From UBA7887 sp964408735 (GTDB taxonomy: Bacteria; Pseudomonadota; Alphaproteobacteria; UBA7887), in NCBI GenBank assembly GCA_964408735.1, contig CAYPAX010000047.1, forward strand, positions 1-34,092: a DNA stretch of 34,092 nucleotides, written 5' to 3'. The position numbers and the translations under genes were made by a program. Below are positions 1-9,056 of the stretch, in pieces. Positions within the stretch are counted from its first letter, which is position 1. Each line of letters opens with the position of its first letter. The notes under the pieces were generated by a model, which did no database searches, was not told the origin of the DNA, and was given only the letters and a program-made list of their open reading frames with translations.

Positions 1-50
1 ATTCATCGTCTGGGAGTGAGAATCAGCAAAGCCACTTAATCAACGGGCTG

Positions 51-2318
51 CTAAACGATATCGACGCCATGATCCTTGGCAAAGGCCAACAGATCGTCGT
101 GAAGACTCGCCTTGGCGGAATCGTAAAGCGTATCGAGATAGCCGGCGAGGGGGACCGTGGCAAGGCTGCGGCACATGAGTTTTACGGGGCCCACGCGGCG
201 TGGCGCCATGGACAGATTGCGGACCCCGAGCCCGATCAGCGCCATCGCTTCCAGCGGCTGCCCGGCCGCCTCGCCGCAAACGGCAAGCGGAACGTCGGCC
301 TCTTCGCAGGCCTGTACCAAATTTCGCATCAGTGAGAGCGCCGCAGGGGTAAGAATGCCATAACGCCTTGAAATTTTTGCATTTCCACGATCGCTGGCGA
401 ACAGAAATTGCACCAGATCATTGGTACCTATTGATAGAAAATCTACCTCTGCGAGCAAAGCGGGCAGCTGCCAGAGCAATGCTGGCACCTCCAGCATGGC
501 GCCGACCCGCAGCTCTTGCGGCAGCGCCTCGCCGGCGCTCTTGGCGGCATCGCGCTCATGATCCAGCATATCCCGGGCGCGGCAAAATTCGTCCACCGTC
601 GCCACCATCGGGAACATCACGCGCAGATCGCCACCATTCGCTGCGCGCAACAGGGCGCGCAATTGCTGGCGCAAGACAGCTGGCTGATCAAGACCGATTC
701 GGAGTGCCCGCCAACCCATTGCCGGGTTTTCCTCATGGCTGATTTCGAGATAGGGAAGACGCTTGTCACCGCCCACGTCGAGGGTGCGGAATACCACCGG
801 CCGGGTGCCCGCCTGTTCGATCAGTGAGGCATAGAGCTTGGTCTGGGCCTCCACATCCGGATAGCGCGCCGACACCATGAACGGCACTTCGGTGCGGCAT
901 AACCCGATGCCATCGGCACCGACCGCCTCCAGTTGTTCGGCATCGACTGCCAGTCCGACATTGATATTGAGGGACACATCCAGGCCGTCGCGGGTGCGCG
1001 CCGGCAGGTCCTTGATCGAGGCGAACAGGGCCTCGCGCTCGGCGCGCTGGCTCTCCTGCTCGCGGAGCTGCTGGCGGTGCTCCTCGGCAGGTCGCACCGT
1101 GACCCGACCCTCACCGCCGTCGACAATGGCCACTTCGCCCTCGCCGAGGCTGCTCAAGGCCCCTCTGACCTGGCCGATCACGGGAATATCGAAGGCCCGG
1201 GCGACGACCGCCAGATGCATCGTCGGCGAGCCCTCCTCGAGGATCACCGCGGCCATGTGCTCACGGTCATATTCCAGCAATTCCGCGGGCCCCAAGTCGC
1301 GCGACACCAGCACGATTCGCTCCGGCATGGGCCCGCTCGGCAGGGCTTCGAAGTCACCCGTCAGATGGCGCAGGAGCCGATTGCCGAGATCGTCCAGATC
1401 GAGCATGCGCTCGCGCAAATAGGCATCCGCCACATGGGCCATGCGCACGCGAGTGTCCTCCTGCACGCGGACCACGGCGGCCTCTGCGGTCAGCCCGGAA
1501 GTAACCGCCTCGCTGATGCGCCTGAGCCAGCCGCTGTCGCGGGCGAACATGCGGTAGGTCTCGAGAACGTCCCGCGATTCCCCGCTTGCGGCGATATCCG
1601 GGGCATCGAGCAGCCGGTCCACCCCCTGCTGCAGTTCGGCCACCGCCGCGGCCAGGCGCGCATGTTCCTGCTCGCTGTCGTCGGCCACCAACTCCGTTAC
1701 CGCGGGGTGCGGCCGGCGCACGACGATGGTGCCCATGGCAACGCCGGCAACTAGGCCGAGGCCGTCGATGGTGGTCGGCCCCGTGACAATCTCATCGCTG
1801 GCGACCAGCTCCGCCGGGTCTACCAGCTCGCCGCCCGCGACAAGCTCCGCCAGCACCATGGCGACAACCTCGAGCGCTTCCAGATCCTCGTCGTCATAGG
1901 CGCGCTGGGTACGGTTCTGCACCACCAGCACGCCGACCACACGGCCGTCGCGCAGAATCGGTACGCCCATCAGCGAGTGGTAGATCTCCTCTCCCGTTTC
2001 CGGGCGGTAGGCGAACATCGGGTGAGCCTGGGCATCGTCGAGGCTCAGGGAACGGCCGCTGGCGGCAATGTGTCCGACCAGGCCTTCGTTGACCCGCAAG
2101 CGCGTGGTGTGAACGGCGCCGGGATTGAGGCCCTGGCTGGCGAACAGCTCCAGGACTTGGCCGGCGCGCAGCAGGTAGCAGGAGCAGACCTCGGCCACCA
2201 TGTCGGCGGCGATCAGCCGCACCACCGCATCGAGACGGGCCTGGGCGGCACCGCCGCCCGCCATCACGTCGCGCAGCCGCCGCAGCAGCCGCCGGGGACC
2301 GCTGAGCGCCACGGCCAT
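51..2318 (-). CDS. ptsP: PTS-Ntr enzyme I (phosphoenolpyruvate-protein phosphotransferase) with GAF domain
   Basis: A 755-residue protein with the full EI-Ntr architecture. A GAF sensor domain lies at about residues 28-160, followed by the HPr-binding and phosphohistidine domain. The active-site His is visible at about 368 in a GSPTMHLAVVAR context. The PEP-binding barrel has GIGLCRTE, LDVGGDKRLPYL, GTNDLVQF and the catalytic Cys at about 681 in VCGEAAG. By family knowledge it takes phosphate from PEP and passes it to NPr (PtsO) and then PtsN, a cytoplasmic relay linking nitrogen and carbon status to transport and metabolism. I chose the start at 2318 (MAVALSGPRR), 4 nt after the stop of the upstream nitronate monooxygenase gene. 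A longer frame runs upstream but lies inside that gene. It is the third gene of a run with lysC, an order familiar in alphaproteobacteria. Confidence 0.93.
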   Translation of the reverse strand: MAVALSGPRRLLRRLRDVMAGGGAAQARLDAVVRLIAADMVAEVCSCYLLRAGQVLELFASQGLNPGAVHTTRLRVNEGLVGHIAASGRSLSLDDAQAHPMFAYRPETGEEIYHSLMGVPILRDGRVVGVLVVQNRTQRAYDDEDLEALEVVAMVLAELVAGGELVDPAELVASDEIVTGPTTIDGLGLVAGVAMGTIVVRRPHPAVTELVADDSEQEHARLAAAVAELQQGVDRLLDAPDIAASGESRDVLETYRMFARDSGWLRRISEAVTSGLTAEAAVVRVQEDTRVRMAHVADAYLRERMLDLDDLGNRLLRHLTGDFEALPSGPMPERIVLVSRDLGPAELLEYDREHMAAVILEEGSPTMHLAVVARAFDIPVIGQVRGALSSLGEGEVAIVDGGEGRVTVRPAEEHRQQLREQESQRAEREALFASIKDLPARTRDGLDVSLNINVGLAVDAEQLEAVGADGIGLCRTEVPFMVSARYPDVEAQTKLYASLIEQAGTRPVVFRTLDVGGDKRLPYLEISHEENPAMGWRALRIGLDQPAVLRQQLRALLRAANGGDLRVMFPMVATVDEFCRARDMLDHERDAAKSAGEALPQELRVGAMLEVPALLWQLPALLAEVDFLSIGTNDLVQFLFASDRGNAKISRRYGILTPAALSLMRNLVQACEEADVPLAVCGEAAGQPLEAMALIGLGVRNLSMAPRRVGPVKLMCRSLATVPLAGYLDTLYDSAKASLHDDLLAFAKDHGVDIV

Positions 2319-2322
2319 GATC

Positions 2323-3375
2323 CTAGGCGACCCGTTCGCGGCGAGCGAGGGCGCTGGCCGCCTGAGCCACGAGCTCGGCAATGATCTCGGACAAGGGTTG
2401 CTCGGCGCGCACCATGCCGACGCTTTGGCCGGCCATGACCGAGCCGTTTTCGACATCGCCGTCGATCACCGCCCGGCGCAGGGCGCCGACCCAGAAATGC
2501 TCGATCTCGAGCTGGGCGGCCTTCTGGTCGAGCTCGCCGCTCTCGACCCGGGCGATGACCTGGCGCTGTACCTCGAGAAAGCGCTCGCTTGCGGCATTGG
2601 CCAGGGCGCGCACGGGAATCACCGGAAAGCGCGGATCGAGCTGGGGCGAGACCTGGGCATCGCGCGCCTGGGCACGCAGAAAGCGCTTCTTGAAATCGGC
2701 ATGGGCAATCGATTCCTCGGCACAGACGAAGCGCGTGCCGAGCTGGCAACCGCTAGCGCCCATTTCGAGATAGGCCGCCACCGCCTCGCCATGGCCGATG
2801 CCACCGGCGACGAACACCGGCACGTCATCGATCTGGGGCAGGATCTCCTGCGCCAGCACGCTGGTCGAGACCGGACCGATATGCCCGCCTGCCTCCATGC
2901 CCTCGATGATCAGGGCATCGGCGCCCGAGCGCACCAGCTTGCGCGCAAAGGCAAGGGCAGGCGCGAAACACATCACCCTGGCGCCGCCATCCTTGATGCG
3001 GGCGATCTGGGCGGCCCGTGGCAGGCCGCCGGCAAGCACCACATGGCTCACCTTCTCGGCCAGGCAGACATCGATCAAGCCGTCGAGCTCCGGATGCATG
3101 GTGATCAGATTGACGCCGAAGGGGCAGTCGGTCAGCGCCGCGGTGGCCTTGATCTCGGCCCGCAGCAGGTCCGGATCCATGGAGCCGCAGGCGATGACCC
3201 CGAAGCCGCCGGCGTTCGAGATGGCGGAAACCAGGTGGCGTTCGGAAACCCACGACATGGCACCGCCAAGGATGGCGGTGGGCGCACCGAGGAAATCGCT
3301 ACCGCGTGCCCACAGGCGATGCAGCAGCGCTTCGCCGTCGGTGGCGTCAGTCGGCGTCGAGTCCATAGGCGGCAT
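2323..3375 (-). CDS. Nitronate monooxygenase / 2-nitropropane dioxygenase family flavoprotein
   Basis: About 350 residues forming one FMN-binding TIM barrel of the NMO/FabK-like family. Visible signatures are GGAMSWVSERHLVSAISNAG near the N-terminus, the EGMEAGGHIG stretch that is diagnostic of the family, and the phosphate-binding VFVAGGIGHGEAVAAYL followed by LGTRFVCAEES. Members oxidise alkyl nitronates such as propionate-3-nitronate, although many relatives are uncharacterised and could act on other substrates. The start at 3375 overlaps the 3' end of lysC by 29 nt; a second ATG three codons later (3366) is equally plausible. The gene lies between lysC and ptsP, so it is probably co-transcribed with both, but no metabolic link to them is obvious. 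Confidence 0.85.
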   Translation of the reverse strand: MPPMDSTPTDATDGEALLHRLWARGSDFLGAPTAILGGAMSWVSERHLVSAISNAGGFGVIACGSMDPDLLRAEIKATAALTDCPFGVNLITMHPELDGLIDVCLAEKVSHVVLAGGLPRAAQIARIKDGGARVMCFAPALAFARKLVRSGADALIIEGMEAGGHIGPVSTSVLAQEILPQIDDVPVFVAGGIGHGEAVAAYLEMGASGCQLGTRFVCAEESIAHADFKKRFLRAQARDAQVSPQLDPRFPVIPVRALANAASERFLEVQRQVIARVESGELDQKAAQLEIEHFWVGALRRAVIDGDVENGSVMAGQSVGMVRAEQPLSEIIAELVAQAASALARRERVA

Positions 3376-4567
3376 GCAGCGACCTCAGGGCCAGTTCCGT
3401 GTACTCCTCAGCGATCAGCACGCTGATCTTGATTTCCGAGGTGGAGATCACCTGGATGTTGATGCCCTTTTCGGACAGGGTCTCGAACATGGTCCGCGCG
3501 ACACCGGCGTGGGTGCGCATGCCGACGCCGATCACCGACACCTTGACCACGTCCGAATCCGACAGCACCTCCTCGAAGCCGAGCCCTTCGCGCTCCTCGC
3601 TGAGCACCACCAGGGCACGCTCGAGATCGGCGGTGCCGACAGTGAAGGTGATATCGGCGCTCTTGCCGTCATGGGACGCGCTTTGCACGATCATGTCGAC
3701 ATTGACGCCGGCACCGGCCAGGGGGCCGAATACCATCGCCGCCAGGCCGGGGCGGTCGGCGATTCCGGTCAGCGTCACCTTGGCCTCGTTACGGCTATAG
3801 GCGATACCGCTGACGATGTCCTTTTCCACGATCTGATCCTCGTCCACCAGCAGAGTGCCCGGCAGGTCCTCGAAGCTCGACAGCACCTGCAGCGTGACGC
3901 GGTGGCGCATGGCCAGCTCTACGGCCCGCGTCTGCAGCACCTTGGCGCCCAGCGAGGCCATCTCGAGCATCTCCTCATAGGCAATATTATCAAGCTTGCG
4001 GGCCTTCGCAACGATGCGGGGATCGCTGGTATAGACCCCGTCCACATCGGTAAATATGTCGCAACGCTCGGCGCCCAGCGCCGCCGCGAGGGCCACGGCC
4101 GAAGCGTCGGTGCCGCCGCGGCCTAGCGTGGTCAGGCGATTGCGCTCGCTGATGCCCTGGAAGCCGGCGACCACTGCCACCTCGCCGGAATCGATGCGGG
4201 CGCCGATCTCGCCGGTCTCGATGTGCTCGATATGCGCCCCGCCGTGCAAGTCGTCGGTGCGGATCGGCAACTGCCAGGCCAGCCAGGAGCGTGCCGGTAT
4301 GCCAAGTTCCTGCAAGGCCAAAGCCATCAGGCCGCAGGTCACCTGCTCGCCGCTCGAGACCACCACGTCATATTCGCGGACATCGTGCAGGGGCGCGATG
4401 TCGGCGCACCACTCGACCAGGCGATTTGTCGAGCCGGCCATGGCGGAAACCGCCACGGCGAGGCGCTCGCCGCGGTCATAGGCAGCCTTGACGCGCGTTG
4501 CGGCATTGCGGATGCGCTCGATGTCGCCGACCGAGGTACCGCCGAATTTTTGTACGACACGTGTCAT
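3347..4567 (-). CDS. lysC: Aspartate kinase (aspartokinase)
   Basis: A 406-residue cytoplasmic enzyme that phosphorylates L-aspartate, the first step toward lysine, threonine, methionine and diaminopimelate. The N-terminus reads MTRVVQKFGGTSVGD, with the kinase KFGGTS motif. RGGTDASAVALAAALGA and FTDVDGVYTSDPRIV mark the substrate and ATP sites. Two ACT-type regulatory modules follow at about residues 265-400, for example VTLTGIADRPGLAAMVFGPL and VSVIGVGMRTHAGVARTMF, so feedback inhibition is expected. An open frame extends about 130 codons upstream, but family alignment fixes the start at 4567, and the upstream part would overlap ubiG. No strong ribosome binding site is visible. The gene diverges from ubiG and heads the run with the NMO gene and ptsP. 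Confidence 0.96.
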   Translation of the reverse strand: MTRVVQKFGGTSVGDIERIRNAATRVKAAYDRGERLAVAVSAMAGSTNRLVEWCADIAPLHDVREYDVVVSSGEQVTCGLMALALQELGIPARSWLAWQLPIRTDDLHGGAHIEHIETGEIGARIDSGEVAVVAGFQGISERNRLTTLGRGGTDASAVALAAALGAERCDIFTDVDGVYTSDPRIVAKARKLDNIAYEEMLEMASLGAKVLQTRAVELAMRHRVTLQVLSSFEDLPGTLLVDEDQIVEKDIVSGIAYSRNEAKVTLTGIADRPGLAAMVFGPLAGAGVNVDMIVQSASHDGKSADITFTVGTADLERALVVLSEEREGLGFEEVLSDSDVVKVSVIGVGMRTHAGVARTMFETLSEKGINIQVISTSEIKISVLIAEEYTELALRSLHAAYGLDAD

Positions 4568-4603
4568 GATCGCTATCGTCGTTCGCGGGATTGCGCAACA
4601 ATT

Positions 4604-4629
4604 CGCCCCCACGGTTGCACGCGGGGGCG
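4604..4629. promoter_or_regulatory. Stem-loop in the lysC-ubiG divergent promoter region
   Basis: CGCCCCC (4604-4610) and GGGGGCG (4623-4629) form a perfect 7-bp inverted repeat with a 12-nt loop in the 109-bp space between the divergent starts of lysC and ubiG. It could be a leader hairpin for either transcript or a protein-binding dyad. No T-run follows it, so a simple terminator is unlikely. The inverted repeat is seen; the role is not known. Confidence 0.35.
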
Positions 4630-4676
4630 GCCCTTCATACGTTCCCCCAAGGAACCTCGCAAGCCGGGAAACGCGG

Positions 4677-5417
4677 ATGACCGACAGCCACGCCACGATC
4701 GATGCCGACGAGGTTGCCCGCTTTGCCGCTCTCGCCGAGACCTGGTGGGACGAAAGCGGCCCCATGGCGCCGCTGCATGCGCTCAATCCCCTGCGTATCG
4801 CCTTCATCCGCGATGCCCTGGTGAGCGATGCCGCCGGGCGGCGGCCGCTCGACGGCATGCGCATTCTCGATGTCGGCTGCGGCGGCGGTCTGCTTTGCGA
4901 GCCCCTGGCGCGCCTCGGGGCCGAGGTCACCGGCCTCGATGCCGCGGCAAAGAGCATCGCCATCGCACGCGCTCATGCGGCCGATGCCGGGCTCGATATC
5001 ACCTATCGCTGCGGCGATGTCGCCGAGTTCGAGGGCGAGACCTTCGATGCCGTCTTGGCGATGGAGGTGGTCGAGCACGTGGCCGACCTGTCCGTTTTCG
5101 TCGCTGCCGCTGCGGCCTGCGTCGCCCCGGGCGGCATTCTCGCCATGGCCACCCTCAACCGTACCCTGAAAGCCCTGGCGCTTGCCGTGGTGGGCGCCGA
5201 ATACGTGCTCGGCTGGCTGCCGCGGGGCACCCATGACTGGCGTAAGTTCGTGCGCCCGTCCGAGCTGATCGGCCTGACCTCGAGCGCCGGGCTGCAGGTC
5301 GAGCGCGTCACGGGCGCGGCCTATAACCCGCTATCCGGCTCGTGGCGGCTGTCGCGCGACCTCGGCGTCAATTACATGCTGGCGGCCAGGCGCCCGACAT
5401 CCTCGGCATCGGCATAG
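4677..5417 (+). CDS. ubiG: Ubiquinone biosynthesis O-methyltransferase UbiG
   Basis: A 246-residue class I SAM-dependent methyltransferase. The N-terminal FAALAETWWDESGPMAPLHA stretch is highly characteristic of UbiG, followed by LNPLRIAFI and the SAM-binding motif ILDVGCGGGLLCEPLA at about residues 63-78. MEVVEHVAD and FVRPSELIGL are further family marks. UbiG carries out both O-methylations of the ubiquinone ring at the inner membrane. The start at 4677 (MTDSHATI) is taken from family alignment; a longer open frame runs upstream into lysC territory. The last 46 nt overlap the convergent aminotransferase gene. Placement next to lysC is a recurrent alphaproteobacterial arrangement. Confidence 0.95.
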   Translation: MTDSHATIDADEVARFAALAETWWDESGPMAPLHALNPLRIAFIRDALVSDAAGRRPLDGMRILDVGCGGGLLCEPLARLGAEVTGLDAAAKSIAIARAHAADAGLDITYRCGDVAEFEGETFDAVLAMEVVEHVADLSVFVAAAAACVAPGGILAMATLNRTLKALALAVVGAEYVLGWLPRGTHDWRKFVRPSELIGLTSSAGLQVERVTGAAYNPLSGSWRLSRDLGVNYMLAARRPTSSASA

Positions 5418-6457
5418 ACCGGAAAGCTGGCCCGCACCCACGGCGCGCCGGCGATCGTATTTACCGTGACGACGATACCGTGGTCGTGCCGCAGCCTGCG
5501 GCGCAGGTCATGGGCGGCTTCGTCCACGGGCGCCCGCACGGCGACCATGGCGGCGGTCATTTCGGGCGGGGCCAGGGTCTCGGTGCCCCAGCGCGCAGCG
5601 AGTTCGTCGCCGGCAAAGGCGGCAAGGCCGGTCATATAGGCACGTGCCGCCGCCATATCGATGTTTCGCCAATACGCCAATGCCGCCGGCAGGGCCAGCC
5701 AGGCCGAGGCGTCGCGCGTGCCGGTCCAGTCGAAAGCCTCCGGGAAGCCGCGCTCGCGCTCGGCCGCGAAGACGGCGGGGCGCAGGGATTGGCGATGCGC
5801 CTCGGCGGCCCAGACGAAGGCCGTGCCCTTGGGCGCGCAAAGCCATTTGTGGCCGCTGCCGACATACCAGTCGGCGCCGAGGGCCGCGAGGTCGAGGGGC
5901 AGCATGCCGGGCCCGTGAGCGCCGTCGACCAGCACCGGCACGCTGCGCTCATGGCAGGCCGCACATATCTCCTCGACAGGCAGCACGACGCCACCGGGCG
6001 AGGTGACATGGGCGGTGACGGCGAGCGCGGTATCCGGCGTCAGCGCTTCGGCAAGGCTATCGGGTGCCAAGGCCGGCACGGTCGCGACGTTGGCGCCGAC
6101 GCCGCTCAGGGCCTGACGCAATCCAGCATGCATGAGGTCCGTCGCCACCACCCGGCGTCCGGCCAGGTCTTGGCTGTGCAGCACCGCATTGAGCCCGTCC
6201 GTGCTGTTGCCGACCAGCGCGAGGGCGTCGGCATCCGTGCCGAGATAAGCGGCGAGATCGGCGCGCACCTCGGCGACCGCCGCCATCGCGGTCTCGGTCA
6301 TGAAACCGGCCGGATCGCCCTCCAGGCGTTCGCGCCATGCGGCCTGAGCATCCAGCGCCACACCAAGCGCGGCGCCAAAGGCGCCATGGTCGAGATGGGT
6401 CAGGGCGGGGTCGAGCCGCCAGTCGCCGCGCAGCGAGCGGCCGAAGCCGGCCTTCAA
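5372..6457 (-). CDS. Class V aminotransferase (isopenicillin N epimerase-like)
   Basis: A 361-residue PLP enzyme of fold type I. The N-terminus DPALTHLDHGAFGAALG resembles isopenicillin N epimerase and cysteine desulfurase-like proteins. The PLP-binding lysine is about residue 204 in YVGSGHKWLCAPKG, preceded by VLVDGAHGPGML, which carries the Asp that contacts the pyridine nitrogen. The substrate cannot be read from the sequence; epimerase, desulfurase or aminotransferase chemistry are all known in this family. The start overlaps the DUF1178 stop by 4 nt (6454-6457), so the two genes are translationally coupled. The 3' end overlaps convergent ubiG by 46 nt. Confidence 0.85.
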   Translation of the reverse strand: MKAGFGRSLRGDWRLDPALTHLDHGAFGAALGVALDAQAAWRERLEGDPAGFMTETAMAAVAEVRADLAAYLGTDADALALVGNSTDGLNAVLHSQDLAGRRVVATDLMHAGLRQALSGVGANVATVPALAPDSLAEALTPDTALAVTAHVTSPGGVVLPVEEICAACHERSVPVLVDGAHGPGMLPLDLAALGADWYVGSGHKWLCAPKGTAFVWAAEAHRQSLRPAVFAAERERGFPEAFDWTGTRDASAWLALPAALAYWRNIDMAAARAYMTGLAAFAGDELAARWGTETLAPPEMTAAMVAVRAPVDEAAHDLRRRLRHDHGIVVTVNTIAGAPWVRASFPVYADAEDVGRLAASM

Positions 6458-6879
6458 CTGTCGTGGCGCGGCAGCCAGGGGATCGTTGCCACGGGAACGC
6501 CCTCTTCCTTCAGGGCCTTGGCCTCGTCCTGGGTGGCGGCGCCATGGATGTTGCGCGCCTCGGTCTCGCCGTAGTGGATCTTGCGCGCTTCCTCGGGAAA
6601 GTCCGCGCCGACATGCTCGCTGTTCTTCTCCACCGCATCGCGGAACTCACGCAGCTTCGAGAAGACTTCGGCCTGCATGTCGGGCGATGGGCTGTCGCTG
6701 TCGCCGCCATTGCCGGAACGGCCGATGGCCGGCGCCATGGGTGCCTTGGCGACCTCGGTCTCGCCACAGACCGGGCAGACGATCTCGCCCGCGGCAGCCT
6801 GTTGGTCGAAGGCGGCGCTGTCGCGGAACCAGCCTTCGAAGACATGCGCCTTGGCGCATTTGACGTCATAGACGATCAT
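6454..6879 (-). CDS. DUF1178 family protein
   Basis: A 141-residue protein of the DUF1178 family, common in alphaproteobacteria and of unknown function. The start MIVYDVKCAKAHVFEGWF and the CPVCGETEVAKAPMAP block are the family hallmarks; the Cys/His spacing suggests a small zinc-ribbon-like site. The C-terminal half is predicted helical and charged, ending near EGVPVATIPWLPRHDS, also typical of the family. A start six codons earlier (6897, MSDGRS) is possible. It is coupled to the downstream aminotransferase by a 4-nt overlap and diverges from the methyltransferase gene at 6932. Confidence 0.85.
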   Translation of the reverse strand: MIVYDVKCAKAHVFEGWFRDSAAFDQQAAAGEIVCPVCGETEVAKAPMAPAIGRSGNGGDSDSPSPDMQAEVFSKLREFRDAVEKNSEHVGADFPEEARKIHYGETEARNIHGAATQDEAKALKEEGVPVATIPWLPRHDS

Positions 6880-6931
6880 GCTTCGCCCGTCGCTCATGGC
6901 CGCATGCGCGGCTTTCCCAACGTTAGATGAC

Positions 6932-7450
6932 ATGCCTATGCCCGCAGAACAAGCCGCACCGTCGCCCTGGGTTGTCCGATTCGCGCCATTTGTGGCGCCC
7001 GGCGGGCCCGTTCTCGACCTCGCCGCCGGCGGCGGACGCCACACGCGGCTGTTCCTGGAGCGCGGCCATGCGGTCACGGCGATCGACCGCGACACCTCGC
7101 GCGTCGCGGCGCGAGCGACCATCGTGACCGCCGATCTCGAAGCCGATCCCTGGCCGCTGGGGGAGGCGCGCTTCGCCGGCATCGTCGTCACGAATTACCT
7201 GTACCGGCCGCTTTTTCCGGCGATTCTCGCGGCTCTGGCGCCTGACGGCGTGCTGATCTACGAGACATTCGCCAGCGGCAACGCGCGTTTCGGCCGCCCC
7301 AGCAACCCGGATTTCCTGCTGCGCCACGGCGAGTTGCTGGCGGTCGCGGCGGCGGGCGGCCTGCATGTGCTGGCGTACGAAGACCTGGAAGTGAGCGAGC
7401 CCAAGCCCGCCTGCGTGCAGCGGCTTTGCGCGACACGGCTTTCGCGCTAG
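6932..7450 (+). CDS. Small class I SAM-dependent methyltransferase
   Basis: About 172 residues with the SAM-binding motif VLDLAAGGGRHTRLFLERGH near residues 28-47 and the acidic ribose-binding AIDRD. The later VTNYLYRPLFPAIL and DGVLIYETFASGNA resemble TehB-like and related small methyltransferases. The substrate is unknown. I chose the ATG at 6932 because translation from the first in-frame ATG (6878) would start within the divergent DUF1178 gene; a third ATG at 6938 is also possible. It ends 10 nt before the flavin monooxygenase, so the two are probably co-transcribed. Confidence 0.8.
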   Translation: MPMPAEQAAPSPWVVRFAPFVAPGGPVLDLAAGGGRHTRLFLERGHAVTAIDRDTSRVAARATIVTADLEADPWPLGEARFAGIVVTNYLYRPLFPAILAALAPDGVLIYETFASGNARFGRPSNPDFLLRHGELLAVAAAGGLHVLAYEDLEVSEPKPACVQRLCATRLSR

Positions 7451-7460
7451 GTTTCCGGCC

Positions 7461-9056
7461 ATGAAACAGACGGATTTCGACGCCATCGTCGTCGGCGCCG
7501 GCTTTGCCGGGCTCTACATGCTGCACCGCCTGCGCGGTCAGGGCTTGCGCGTGCGCGTGATCGAGGCCGCCGGCGATGTCGGCGGCACCTGGTACTGGAA
7601 CCGCTATCCCGGCGCCCGCTGCGATGTCGAGAGCATGCAGTACTCCTATCAGTTCTCCGACGAGCTGCAGCAGGACTGGGACTGGACCGAGCGCTACGCC
7701 ACCCAGCCCGAGATTCTGCGCTATGCCCAGCATGTCGCCGACCGCTTCAATTTGCGCCGGGACATCAGCTTCGACACGCGGGTCACGAGCGCGACTTTCG
7801 ATGATGCCGACGCGCTTTGGCGCTTGCGCACCGACACGGGCGAGGCGCTCTCGGCGCGCTTCTGCATCATGGCGACGGGCTGCCTCTCCGTGCCCAGCAT
7901 GCCCGACATCGATGGCGTCGACAGCTTCGCGGGCGAGACCTACCACACCGGCCTCTGGCCCCATGAAGAGGTCGACTTCAGCGGCCAGCGTGTCGGTGTC
8001 ATCGGCACCGGCTCGTCGGGCATCCAGGCGATCCCCATTATCGCCGAGCAGGCCGAGCATCTGTTCGTCTTCCAACGGTCGGCGCACTACACGGTGCCGG
8101 CGCACAATGCGCCGCTCGCACCCGAAGCGCAGCGCGACGTCAAGGCCCATTATGGCGAGATACGCCAGCGCGCCCGCAGCCTGCCGAGCGGCGTCATGTT
8201 CCCGCTCAACGACGCCTCGGCCATGGCGGCCAGCGCCGAGGACCGTGAGCGGGAATACGAGGGTCGCTGGCAGGTAGGCGGCGTCGGCTTTCTCGGCGCC
8301 TTCAGCGATTTGATGTTCGATGCCGAGGCCAACGAGACGGCGGCATCGTTCGTGCGCGAAAAGGTGCGCGAGACCGTGCGCGACTCCGTGACCGCGGAAC
8401 TGCTCATGCCCACTGGCGTGATCGGCTGCCGGCGGCTTTGCGTCGATACCGGCTTTCACGCCACCTTCAACCGCGACACGGTCGATCTCGTGAATGTTCG
8501 TGAGACACCGATCGAGCGCATCTCTGCCGAGGGCGTGGTGGTCGGCGGCGAGACGTATGCGCTCGACGCCATCGTCTTCGCCACGGGCTTCGATGCCATG
8601 ACCGGTGCCCTGCTAAAGGTCGATATTCGCGGCAATGGCGGGCGCGCCTTGCGCGACAAATGGGCCGAGGGCCCGCGTGCCTATCTCGGCCTGACCCTGG
8701 CCGGCTTTCCCAACCTCTTCACCATCACCGGACCCGGCAGCCCGTCGGTCTTCACCAACATGATCCCCTCCATCGAGCAGCATGTGGAATGGATCGCCGA
8801 CTGCATCGCGCATATGGGCGAGAACGGCCTCGCCCGCATCGAGGCCACTCAGGACGCGGAAGACGCCTGGATCGGCCACGTGGCGGATGTCGCCGACCAC
8901 CACCTGCGCGCCTCCTGCGGCTCCTGGTATGTCGGCGCCAACATCCCCGGCAAGCCGCGCATCTTCATGCCCTATATCGGCGGCTTCCCGACCTATGTGC
9001 AGAAATGCGAGGAAATTGTCGCGGCGGGCTATCGAGGCTTCGCGCTCAGCGCCTAG
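7461..9056 (+). CDS. Flavin-dependent Baeyer-Villiger type monooxygenase
   Basis: A 531-residue enzyme with two Rossmann folds. The FAD site is VVGAGFAGLYML at residues 10-21, followed by GGTWYWNRYPGARCD, typical of cyclohexanone monooxygenase relatives. The class signature FxGxxxHxxxWP is fully present as FAGETYHTGLWP, starting at about residue 156. The NADPH site is VIGTGSSGIQAIPIIA, from about residue 180. Members insert oxygen next to a ketone using NADPH and O2; the ketone used here cannot be told. It follows a small methyltransferase by 10 nt, and its stop overlaps the convergent gene at 9053 by 4 nt. Length and motifs are complete, so it should be functional. Confidence 0.92.
   Translation: MKQTDFDAIVVGAGFAGLYMLHRLRGQGLRVRVIEAAGDVGGTWYWNRYPGARCDVESMQYSYQFSDELQQDWDWTERYATQPEILRYAQHVADRFNLRRDISFDTRVTSATFDDADALWRLRTDTGEALSARFCIMATGCLSVPSMPDIDGVDSFAGETYHTGLWPHEEVDFSGQRVGVIGTGSSGIQAIPIIAEQAEHLFVFQRSAHYTVPAHNAPLAPEAQRDVKAHYGEIRQRARSLPSGVMFPLNDASAMAASAEDREREYEGRWQVGGVGFLGAFSDLMFDAEANETAASFVREKVRETVRDSVTAELLMPTGVIGCRRLCVDTGFHATFNRDTVDLVNVRETPIERISAEGVVVGGETYALDAIVFATGFDAMTGALLKVDIRGNGGRALRDKWAEGPRAYLGLTLAGFPNLFTITGPGSPSVFTNMIPSIEQHVEWIADCIAHMGENGLARIEATQDAEDAWIGHVADVADHHLRASCGSWYVGANIPGKPRIFMPYIGGFPTYVQKCEEIVAAGYRGFALSA

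Noticed and set aside
1..50. Possible start of a gene such as prfA reading out of the left edge (ATG at 6 on the minus strand)
   Set aside because: Only two codons are visible and no ribosome binding site is seen; gene order alone is not enough.
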